From: Actinomycetes bacterium
GTDB taxonomy: Bacteria > Actinomycetota > Actinomycetes > Streptosporangiales > Streptosporangiaceae
Direction of reading: 5' to 3'
DNA length: 5,975 nucleotides
NCBI GenBank assembly: GCA_025964635.1
Contig: JAOPYP010000120.1
Span: forward strand, 1-5,975
The notes under the pieces were generated by a model. That model was not told the origin of the DNA. It ran no database searches and was given only the letters and a program-made list of their open reading frames with translations. The translations under genes and the position numbers were made by a program. Shown one piece after another: positions 1 through 5,536 of this stretch (within the stretch, counting starts at the first letter, position 1; each line of letters begins with the position of its first letter).

Positions 1-1259
1 CGCTCGCCGCGGCCAGCGGAGCCAACAGCTACGGCCCGGTGGCCGGGCACCCGGCGCTGCGGCAGGCCGCGGCGGGGTACTGGGCCCGGCGCGGCCTGCC
101 CACCAGCCCGGGCCAGGTCGTCTGCGGCCCGGGCAGCAAGCCGCTGCTGTTCGTCCTGCTGCTGGCGATCGGCGGCGACGTCGCGCTGCCGCGGCCGTCC
201 TGGGTCAGCTACGCCGCACAGGCGGCCATGATCGGCATCCGCCCGCACTTCGTGCCCGCCCCGGCCGGGGAGGGCGGGATACCCGACCCGGCCGCCCTGG
301 CCGCCGCGGCGCGCGCGACGGCCGCGGCCGGACGGCCGATCCGGTCGGTGCTGGTCACCCTGCCCGACAACCCGACCGGGCGGCTGCCATCCCCGGCCAC
401 GGTCGCCGCGCTGTGCGAGGTCGCGGCCGCCTGGGGGCTGGTCATCGTCTGCGACGAGATCTACCGCGACCTGATACACGACCCCTCCGCAGCGGTGCTG
501 AGCCCGGCCCAGGCCGCGCCCGAGCGGACCTTTATCACCACCGGGCTGAGTAAGAACCTGGCGCTGGGCGGCTGGCGGATCGGCGTGGCCCGGATGCCCC
601 CAGGCCCGGCCGGGCGCCGGCTCCGCAAGGCGCTGCTCGGCGCGGGTAGCGAAATCTGGTCCGCGCCCGCCGCGCCGGTCCAGCACGCCGCTGCCCTGGC
701 CTTCGCCGAACCCCCGCCCATCCGTGCCCGGATCGCGGCCAGCCGCGCCCTGCACGGCGCCGTCGCCCGCGCCGTTGCGGCCGTGTGCGCTGCTGCCGAG
801 CTGGCCGTCGCGCCGCCACAGGGCGGCTTCTACGTCTACCCCGACTTCGAGCCCTGGCGCGAGCTCCTGGCCCGCCGGCACCAGGTCACCACCGCGCCCG
901 CCCTGGCGGGGCTGCTGCTGGAGCGCTACGGCGCCGTTACCCTTCCCGGCAGCGCGTTCGGCGAGCCCCTCGCCGCGCTGCGGCTGCGGCTGGCCACAGC
1001 GCTGCTGTACGGCGACACCCCGCAGCAGCAAGAAGCAGCGCTCACCGCCCCCGACCCGGCCACGCTCCCGTGGATCGCCGCCGCGCTGGCCCGGCTCCGC
1101 GAGATACTCGCCGACCTGGCCAACCCATCAGGCGCCGCCGGCTCCCGGGGCACCCCGCGCAGAACCGGCGGATCTGGCAGTTCGCCAAAACTGACCAGCC
1201 AGCCGGCCACCCGCCCCAAGAATCGGCAAGCCGGTCCCCCGGGCGGCACACGCCGATGA
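1..1259 (+). CDS. PLP-dependent aminotransferase, class I/II (5'-partial)
   Basis: The gene is open at the left edge. The first complete codon is at 3, and the frame reads LAAASGANSYGPVAGHPALR, so the GTG at 39 is an internal valine. The protein is a fold-type I aminotransferase that transfers amino groups through a PLP Schiff base in the cytoplasm. Numbering from GTG-39, the PLP landmarks are in the right order: N111 in DNPTG, D139 and Y142 in DEIYR, the Schiff-base lysine K172 in GLSKN (codon 552-554), R180 in GGWRIG, and the substrate-carboxylate arginine near R317 in LRLRLAT. The opening Y-G-P-x-x-G-x-x-x-L-R block is the usual N-terminal signature, so perhaps 50-70 residues are missing. 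Residues from about 363 to 406 are a Gly/Pro/Arg/Ser-rich tail with no family counterpart. The substrate cannot be told; aspartate, aromatic or specialised-metabolite amino donors are all possible. The family is certain, the role is not. Confidence 0.93.
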   Translation, partial: LAAASGANSYGPVAGHPALRQAAAGYWARRGLPTSPGQVVCGPGSKPLLFVLLLAIGGDVALPRPSWVSYAAQAAMIGIRPHFVPAPAGEGGIPDPAALAAAARATAAAGRPIRSVLVTLPDNPTGRLPSPATVAALCEVAAAWGLVIVCDEIYRDLIHDPSAAVLSPAQAAPERTFITTGLSKNLALGGWRIGVARMPPGPAGRRLRKALLGAGSEIWSAPAAPVQHAAALAFAEPPPIRARIAASRALHGAVARAVAAVCAAAELAVAPPQGGFYVYPDFEPWRELLARRHQVTTAPALAGLLLERYGAVTLPGSAFGEPLAALRLRLATALLYGDTPQQQEAALTAPDPATLPWIAAALARLREILADLANPSGAAGSRGTPRRTGGSGSSPKLTSQPATRPKNRQAGPPGGTRR

Positions 1260-1550
1260 AGCCGACCTCACTCTGCGGTCAGCCAGAGCGGGCGACCCAA
1301 CCGTCACATTGGCCTGCTGTGCGTCCGCCACTACCCGGCAGAACGACCCGTTCTGTCTCCCGTGACCTGATCTTGTCAGTCGGCGAGAATCGGCTCCATA
1401 GCGGCGGGACTACGTGCGCATTTCGCCCGCCCAGGTTTCGGCGGCCGCTGACCGGCGAGTCCGCATAAATATGCGCTGCGGCAGGTCTGGCGAACGCACT
1501 ACTTTGCCGATGAGCGGGTCCTACGCGAGCGGTGCGGAGTCAGCAGGCTC
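1260..1550. other. Intergenic region with no recognisable gene
   Basis: This is the gap between the end of the aminotransferase and the end of the convergently oriented VOC gene. Several frames are open through part of it, but their translations are Arg/Pro-rich shadow peptides with no family motif. I see no strong stem-loop with a following T-run and no tRNA-like cloverleaf. A convergent gap like this should hold terminators, but I could not identify one by eye. Confidence 0.5.
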
Positions 1551-1943
1551 CTAGTACTTCGCGCCCTTGCGCCACGCCATCTCCTGCAGTTCGAATGTGT
1601 TGCCGTCAGGATCGGAGAAGCCTGCTCCTTTAACGCCGCCCCCGAAGTCCTGGATTTCGCCGATCTCTACACCCCGGCGGACAAGCTCGGCATGCGCCTC
1701 GGTGATGTCCTCCACAACCAGGTGCAAGCCTCTAACACTGCCGGGTTCTCCCGCGTACACATCTAGCCCTGTCCCAAAACCGACCGAGCAACCCGAGCCC
1801 TCTGGTGTCAGCTGGACGACCCGGACACCCTCGCTGGGCTGCACGTCAACGTCCTTCTTGAAGCCGAGCTTGTCAGCATAGAAGGCGATGGCCCGGTCCA
1901 CGTCCGAAACCGGGAGCGGGATCAGTTCCAGCCTCATCTGCAT
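1551..1943 (-). CDS. VOC superfamily protein (glyoxalase/bleomycin-resistance fold)
   Basis: This 130-residue protein has the vicinal oxygen chelate fold: two beta-alpha-beta-beta-beta modules that form a metal site in glyoxalases, dioxygenases and antibiotic-binding proteins. Module 1 opens with LELIPLPVSDVDRAIAFY followed by LGF (residues 5-28). Module 2 opens with GLHLVVEDI (72-80) and closes with GFSDPDGNTFELQEM (108-122), the classic VOC end motif. H74 and E118 sit where module 2 metal ligands are expected. In module 1 the usual histidine position is occupied by Ile/Pro, so the metal site may be incomplete or rearranged. Full length for a single-domain VOC protein. The ATG at 1943 is preceded by AAGGGGGG with a 10-nt gap; a second ATG at 1937 is also possible. 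Substrate unknown; glyoxalase-like, resistance (binding) or orphan roles all fit. It appears to be a single-gene unit. Confidence 0.92.
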   Translation of the reverse strand: MQMRLELIPLPVSDVDRAIAFYADKLGFKKDVDVQPSEGVRVVQLTPEGSGCSVGFGTGLDVYAGEPGSVRGLHLVVEDITEAHAELVRRGVEIGEIQDFGGGVKGAGFSDPDGNTFELQEMAWRKGAKY

Positions 1944-2109
1944 CGGAGTCGAGCCCCCCTTGGCCTGTTCTCGTACGCGCGATCATTCCATACGGCCGCC
2001 GGCATCCGCTCACTGCCGGGTCGCGTGCCCGCTGAGCACGCGAGTGGCTCAACCGGATCTGCCGCGATGAGGTACGTGCGGCTCACGGGCATGTGCAGTC
2101 GCCAAATTA
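1944..2109. other. Upstream region of the VOC gene
   Basis: This stretch lies behind the VOC start and should hold its promoter, read on the - strand. No clear -35/-10 pair stands out. Both strands have partly open frames, but none shows a recognisable domain, a good ribosome binding site or a plausible start. It may be decayed coding DNA continuous with the TPR fragment next to it. Confidence 0.35.
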
Positions 2110-2241
2110 GCCCTCGTGCCGTTGAGCAAGGTTGTCTCGCACCACCAGCGTGTTCGAGTGCTCGAGGCCGAGAACTCGCTCGCAGATGGGCCGCAGCGCG
2201 GCAGGCTGATCCCGGGCACCCGCCACATCCCCGCCTGTTCG
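2110..2241 (-). pseudogene. Remnant of a TPR-repeat (NB-ARC/TPR type) protein
   Basis: Read on the - strand, this stretch encodes TGGDVAGARDQ, then ALRPICERVLGLEH, then SNTLVVRDNLAQ, ending at TAA 2107-2109. The pattern is the well-known actinomycete tetratricopeptide unit A-G-D-x-A-G-A-R-D-Q, then L-P-I-x-E-R-V-L-G-x-E-H-P-x-T-L, then R-x-N-L-A, found in long signalling or STAND ATPase-type proteins. Only about one and a third repeats remain. The helix junction before GGD lacks the usual Gln/Glu-Ala, the common EHP-D-T-L reads EHSNTL, and the sequence upstream of 2241 no longer resembles TPR. There is no start codon with a ribosome site. I infer a decayed end of a once larger gene. The repeat match is from memory of the family consensus, not from a search. 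Confidence 0.68.
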
Positions 2242-2646
2242 GTGAACAGAACAAGGTGGCATGGGTTCGGCTGTCTGCTTCGATTCGTCTGGTGATCCGT
2301 TACGCACCGTGATGGCCGAGGCTGAGTAACTGCCGTCGTCGCGGACCGTCGGCTGTGGGCGGCTGCGTGCTGCGGCCCTTAAGCCCGCTCCGGCGTCGGC
2401 GGCGCGGCAGGCACGTCCTGGCCTCGCTCGCGCAGCCGCCGATGTCACTCCTCCGAGTCCCAGCCGTGGCCTCAGCGTGCCGTCGGCCAATGCGGGTTTG
2501 TAACAGGTCAGCGGGCCACCCGCTCAGGTCTGCGGCGTGGAATTGGTGTTCAGCGGTGCTTGACGTGGTTCTAACGTCGCCCCGGGTAGCGCTACCAGCC
2601 GTTCGAAATCGCGTTTTAGGTTGTTCGAATTATATGGTTGACCAGG
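2242..2646. other. Gene-poor stretch beside the tRNA scar
   Basis: No convincing gene on either strand. A frame on the + strand runs from 2355 into the tRNA fragment, and one on the - strand continues the TPR remnant frame, but neither has domain motifs. Base composition becomes more mixed toward 2600-2640, with an AT-rich run around 2613-2637 in contrast to the surrounding GC-rich DNA. Such AT-rich flanks are common at integration sites, but nothing here proves a function. Confidence 0.4.
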
Positions 2647-2689
2647 TGGAGCTAAGCGGGCTCGAACCGCTGACCTCTTGCATGCCATG
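2647..2689 (-). other. 3' half of tRNA-Ala(GGC), probable att site scar
   Basis: On the - strand the sequence reproduces a tRNA-Ala from base 31 to base 73. It holds C31 (2689), anticodon loop ATGGCAT with anticodon GGC (2688-2682), 3' anticodon stem GCAAG (2681-2677), variable loop AGGTC (2676-2672), T-arm AGCGG-TTCGAGC-CCGCT (2671-2655), acceptor strand TAGCTCC and discriminator A73 (2647). The T-stem pairs perfectly. The partner acceptor strand, D-arm and most of the 5' anticodon stem are absent: upstream sequence reads GGCCTT and not a D-arm. This cannot be a working tRNA. Tyrosine integrases of actinomycete elements often cross over in the anticodon loop and leave exactly such a 3' fragment at the far end of the insert. 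Placement as an attL/attR scar is inference; the tRNA identity is seen directly. Confidence 0.85.
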
Positions 2690-3120
2690 AAGGCCAGGCA
2701 CTTCCGCTGACCAGCACCTATGCGGCGTGACCAGCGAAAAGGCCGACGGAGAGCAACGCCAGGCGACGCAGAACAACGACCGCAAACGCCGATCTGCTAC
2801 CCAACGCGCTGCCCGCAGTCCCGAGCAATCGAACACCCTCCCCCCGCGCCGAAGCGATCCGCAGGGCCAAACCAGACAACTCTGCCACACCGCGCGGCCG
2901 GGACGACCACACTGGCCGAGCGACCTCACAACCAGTCACTCAGACGGCCCACTGGGGCCCACCCCACCCGGACCTGACACGCCCGAATCTGCCTGAATTG
3001 AGGGCGTTGACCCTGCGAATTTCTATGCGCACCCTTGATAGTTCATTCGATAGCGGCTCGGTCGGTCCATGGGCAGCTGGTGCTGTCGGGCGGCGGGGTG
3101 CGGTTGGCGAGCGTCCAGCC
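2690..3120. other. Gene-poor stretch inside the predicted island end
   Basis: Two overlapping + strand frames start near 2720 (ATG) and 2727 (GTG). They would give basic, polar peptides of 85-89 residues rich in Arg, Gln, Pro and Thr, with no hydrophobic core, no recognised motif and no good ribosome site, so I do not call them. The motif TGACCAGC occurs at 2708-2715 and 2728-2735, 20 bp apart. A short hairpin, GGCCC-actg-GGGCC, lies at 2946-2959 but has no T-run. No terminator for the monooxygenase could be identified in 3000-3120. Confidence 0.4.
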
Positions 3121-4800
3121 CTATGTGTCGATCAGGCCAGCCAGCGGCAATGTGGTCATGTGAGCCGCTGCGTTAAGCTTTTCGGGCCTGGTTCCTGCTC
3201 CAGCCGGGCGGCCGTATGCCGACGGCGGGTACCACTTGGTCAGCCAGTGGGTCAACGGCCCGGGGTGGCTGACGGGCGCGTACGCGGCGAGATGCCCATC
3301 GGGCCGCAGCAGCAGCAAGGCCGGATCGGCGCTCAGGCTGTCCGTGATCCGGGCGTCCTGGCCACGTACACCCGCCCCGGCCGAGGCGACGGAGGCCGAG
3401 CGGATTGTGATGATATCGGCCCAGGGCCGGATCGCGTCGACGACAGTTGCGGGGAGGTCCGCGGCGGTGCTCAGCAGGGTGAGGCCCGACAAGTCGAGTA
3501 GCTGATGGAGACGGACCGGGTGGCTCTCGGTCCCGGTCGTTAGCTCGAGATCGGGGACCCGGTCTCCGGAGCGGAGCTCACCGACACGCGTTGGCGGTGC
3601 GGCGAGCGGTCCCGTGCGGTAGCTGGCGGCGACCTCTCCGACGGCCGCGGCGGCATTGGCCTGCACTTGGTCGAAAGCGAGGGCGAAGGGTGCCGTCCGC
3701 GACAGAAGCTGATGGACCATCCAGTTGGTCGAGTTGAACACCTGGGTGGCGCGCTCGGTGGTGTGCACCAGTTGGGTGATAATCGGCAGCCGCTCAGCCT
3801 CGTAGGTGTCGAGCAGCTCTGGTTTGCCTCTGCCCTTAAGGACGAGGGCGAGCTTCCAGCACAGGTTGACCATGTCCTGGATCCCTGTGTTCATGCCCTG
3901 GCCACCGGCCGGGCTGTGTATGTGCGCGGCGTCGCCGCCGAGAAAGACGCTTCCGACGCGCAGCGTGGTCAGGTGGCGGCTGTTGATCCGAAAGCGTGAA
4001 CTCCACACCAGGTCGCGCAGGCGCGCGGGAATGGGGGAGACACGATCGTAGACTCGCTGCAACTCGCCGAGGGTCGGCGCCGTTTCATCCTTGGAGTGGT
4101 GATCGGGGTCGGTCGCCATCAACCTAAACCGGTGCCCGGCCATGGGGAACGCCGCCGCGAAGCCGTTGCGGGCGAGGAAGATGGACAGCTCGTCCTCGGG
4201 GATGGCACCGTCGAGATGCAGGTCCCCGAGCAGGTAGCTCTGGGCGAGCTCCCGGCCCGCGAAGGGCAGCTCCAGCACGCGGCGTACGGTGCTGTGCGCC
4301 CCTGACGCGTCGATAAGGTACGCGCAGCGTGCGAGCTCTTCGGTGCCATCGGGAGTGCGCAGCAGGGCTTCGACGCCGCCAGCCGCGGTGTCCTGGTGCA
4401 GGGAAACGAGCTCGACGCCGCGCTCGACGAGCACTCCCTGAGCCTCGAGCTGCGCCGCCAGTAGCCGCTCGGTCTCCGCTTGCGCGAGCAGCAGTACGTA
4501 GTTGAACCGGCTTGGGATGCGGTCGAGCTGCACCGCCGCGAGCCGGCGACCCCTCCCATACAGGGCGGTCGCGCGGGCGGGGTTGCCCAGCCGGACCATC
4601 TCCTCGCCGATGCCGCGGGGCTGCATGAGCTCGAGGGTGCGCGCCTGCACCGCGAGCGCCCGCGAGGTGGTCGACGGCTCCGGCGCCCGATCGATGATCC
4701 GCACTCCGACGCCGAGCCGCGAGAGCTCCATCGCGGCGGTCAGCCCGGTCGGGCCGGCTCCCACGACCAGCACTTCCACACTGTCACTCCTGGTCTCCAC
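3121..4800 (-). CDS. Class A FAD-dependent aromatic monooxygenase with thioredoxin-like C-terminal domain
   Basis: A 559-residue flavoprotein hydroxylase of the p-hydroxybenzoate hydroxylase/PcpB type. It would use NAD(P)H and O2 to hydroxylate an aromatic or polyketide-like substrate in the cytoplasm. The N-terminal Rossmann motif is GAGPTG (14-19), followed by the acidic ribose-binding end of strand 2 at IIDRAPEPS. The DG motif region is DASGAHSTVR (164-173). The flavin-ribityl GD motif is GGDAAHIHSPAGGQGMN (288-304). Residues from about 405 to 524 resemble the thioredoxin-like C-terminal domain of this subfamily, with GDRVPDLEL and LLLRPDGHLAAY. A tail of about 35 residues follows. Start GTG-4800 has GGGAGG 5 nt upstream. 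An alternative GTG at 4779, just before EVLVVGAG, has AGGAG 7 nt upstream and is nearly as good. The gene is divergent from a TetR gene whose likely operators cover its promoter, so it should be induced by a ligand. Resistance (for example, rifamycin hydroxylase-like), catabolism and biosynthetic tailoring cannot be told apart here. Confidence 0.95.
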   Translation of the reverse strand: METRSDSVEVLVVGAGPTGLTAAMELSRLGVGVRIIDRAPEPSTTSRALAVQARTLELMQPRGIGEEMVRLGNPARATALYGRGRRLAAVQLDRIPSRFNYVLLLAQAETERLLAAQLEAQGVLVERGVELVSLHQDTAAGGVEALLRTPDGTEELARCAYLIDASGAHSTVRRVLELPFAGRELAQSYLLGDLHLDGAIPEDELSIFLARNGFAAAFPMAGHRFRLMATDPDHHSKDETAPTLGELQRVYDRVSPIPARLRDLVWSSRFRINSRHLTTLRVGSVFLGGDAAHIHSPAGGQGMNTGIQDMVNLCWKLALVLKGRGKPELLDTYEAERLPIITQLVHTTERATQVFNSTNWMVHQLLSRTAPFALAFDQVQANAAAAVGEVAASYRTGPLAAPPTRVGELRSGDRVPDLELTTGTESHPVRLHQLLDLSGLTLLSTAADLPATVVDAIRPWADIITIRSASVASAGAGVRGQDARITDSLSADPALLLLRPDGHLAAYAPVSHPGPLTHWLTKWYPPSAYGRPAGAGTRPEKLNAAAHMTTLPLAGLIDT

Positions 4801-4805
4801 GGCGA

Positions 4806-4811
4806 CCTCCC
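4806..4811 (-). promoter_or_regulatory. Ribosome binding site of the monooxygenase
   Basis: GGGAGG on the - strand ends 5 nt before GTG-4800. It supports that start over GTG-4779, although AGGAG at 4787-4791 with a 7-nt gap would serve the shorter form equally well. Confidence 0.6.
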
Positions 4812-4817
4812 AAGACT

Positions 4818-4834
4818 AGTCAACAACCGATGAC
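4818..4834. promoter_or_regulatory. Operator copy 1 (AGTCAACAACCGATGAC)
   Basis: A 17-bp imperfect palindrome with GTCA and TGAC arms facing each other. It is identical to the copy at 4862-4878 except for one central base. It overlaps the predicted -10 box and start point of the monooxygenase promoter. TetR dimers bind palindromes of about this size in divergent promoters, so the adjacent regulator is the likely ligand. The repeat is seen directly; binding is inferred. Confidence 0.72.
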
Positions 4835-4862
4835 TTAGACGATAGAGGAGTATCAGTGTCAA
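4834..4862 (-). promoter_or_regulatory. Predicted promoter of the monooxygenase gene
   Basis: On the - strand a perfect TTGACA -35 box (4862-4857) is followed by a 17-bp spacer and TCTAAG (4839-4834), which matches four of six bases of the -10 consensus. Transcription would begin near 4827, leaving a leader of about 26 nt that contains the ribosome site. One operator copy abuts the -35 and the other covers the -10 end and start point, an arrangement that fits repression by TetR. Confidence 0.55.
4844..4850 (+). promoter_or_regulatory. Ribosome binding site supporting tetR start at GTG-4856
   Basis: AGAGGAG lies 5 nt before GTG-4856 and is the reason for choosing this start. It could be fortuitous: the same bases lie in the spacer of the opposing promoter, and later starts at ATG-4874 and GTG-4889/4892 fit the usual short TetR N-terminus. 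Confidence 0.5.
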
Positions 4863-5536
4863 GTCAACAAACGATGACATATGCTTGGGTGGTGGCACGC
4901 ACTCGCAGCCGGAACGCCTGCAAGACCCGCGCGGACCTCCTGTCCGCGGCGCGGCGGAGGTTCGGGACGGAGGGCTACGACCGTACGACCATCCGCGCGA
5001 TCGCCGCCGACGTCGGCGTCGATGCCGCCCTGGTGCTCCGCTACTTCGGCAGCAAGCAGGAGTTGTTCGCCGCCGCCGCCGACCTCAATCTCGATCTTCC
5101 GGACCTGACCGCCGTGGCACCCGGCCGCCTGGCCGGGGCTCTGCTCGCACGCTTCTTCGCCGTCTGGGAAGACGACGAAACGTTCCTGGCGCTTCTGCGC
5201 GCGTCGATGACAAGCGAAAGTGTGGCCGAGACCCTGCGGCAAGTGTTCGCCGCTCAGGTTGAGCCGACGCTCAGCGCCGTCGTGCCCGATCACCCACGCG
5301 AGCGCGCAGGGCTGGTCGGCGCATTCATCATCGGTTTGGCGACCACGCGTTATGCTCTGGCGGCCCCGGGTCTCGCCGCGATGGACCGAGACCAGATCAC
5401 CGCCTGGGCCACCCCGGTCGTCGACCAGCTGCTGACCGGACCGGCCCCGCCCGTTCCTGATAGCGCTGCGGTCCGCCAGTTACCCAGGCGCCGCCCCGAG
5501 CGTCAGCGGGCCTCTTTGCTCCCGTCCGTGCCTTAG
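4856..5536 (+). CDS. TetR/AcrR family transcriptional regulator
   Basis: A 226-residue one-component repressor. The N-terminal DNA-binding domain spans about residues 22-72: LLSAARRRFGTEGYDRTT, then IRAIAADVGVDAALVLRYFGSKQELF, where the helix-turn-helix is roughly 45-64 and RYFGSKQELF is the family signature after the recognition helix. Residues 85-195 are a mainly helical ligand-binding and dimer domain; residues from about 196 on are a Pro/Arg-rich tail. The start at GTG-4856 is set by AGAGGAG 5 nt upstream. The family usually begins nearer to ARTRSRN, so GTG-4889/4892 is a real alternative; TATGCT at 4880-4885 could then serve as a -10 for a leaderless message. The gene is divergent from the FAD monooxygenase and convergent with an MFS remnant. 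It probably represses the monooxygenase and itself through the duplicated 17-bp palindrome, released by a small ligand. Confidence 0.94.
   Translation: MSSQQTMTYAWVVARTRSRNACKTRADLLSAARRRFGTEGYDRTTIRAIAADVGVDAALVLRYFGSKQELFAAAADLNLDLPDLTAVAPGRLAGALLARFFAVWEDDETFLALLRASMTSESVAETLRQVFAAQVEPTLSAVVPDHPRERAGLVGAFIIGLATTRYALAAPGLAAMDRDQITAWATPVVDQLLTGPAPPVPDSAAVRQLPRRRPERQRASLLPSVP
4862..4878. promoter_or_regulatory. Operator copy 2 (AGTCAACAAACGATGAC)
   Basis: The second copy of the 17-bp motif, in direct orientation and 44 bp (about four helical turns) from the first, differs only by A for C at the tenth base. It abuts the monooxygenase -35 box and, if tetR starts at GTG-4856, spans its codons 3-8. 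Two sites on the same helical face suggest cooperative or two-dimer binding by the adjacent TetR protein, with control of both genes. Confidence 0.72.

Noticed and set aside
2033..2109. Short + strand frame reading EWLNRICRDEVRAAHGHVQ before a stop
   Set aside because: It looks protein-like but is only about 25 codons long between stops, with no start or known family; too short to call.
2355..2690. A + strand 111-residue frame ending in VELSGLEPLTSCMP
   Set aside because: Its last residues are the antisense translation of the tRNA-Ala 3' half, a common source of false hypothetical proteins; the rest shows no domain or start signal.
2647..2730. An intact tRNA-Ala gene
   Set aside because: The acceptor 5' strand, D-arm and most of the 5' anticodon stem are not present upstream on the - strand, so no cloverleaf can form.
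2720..2996. Two overlapping polar, basic + strand frames of 85-89 residues
   Set aside because: No hydrophobic core, motif or ribosome site; two frames open over the same bases point to composition and not to coding.
2946..3007. Short inverted repeats GGCCC/GGGCC and ACGCCC/GGGCGT as possible terminators
   Set aside because: Stems of 5-6 bp, the second with a 17-nt loop, and no T-run; expected by chance in DNA this rich in G and C.
4119..4559. 146-residue - strand frame inside the monooxygenase
   Set aside because: It is a frame-shifted shadow of the monooxygenase, rich in Ser, Arg and Ala; the real frame carries all flavin motifs.
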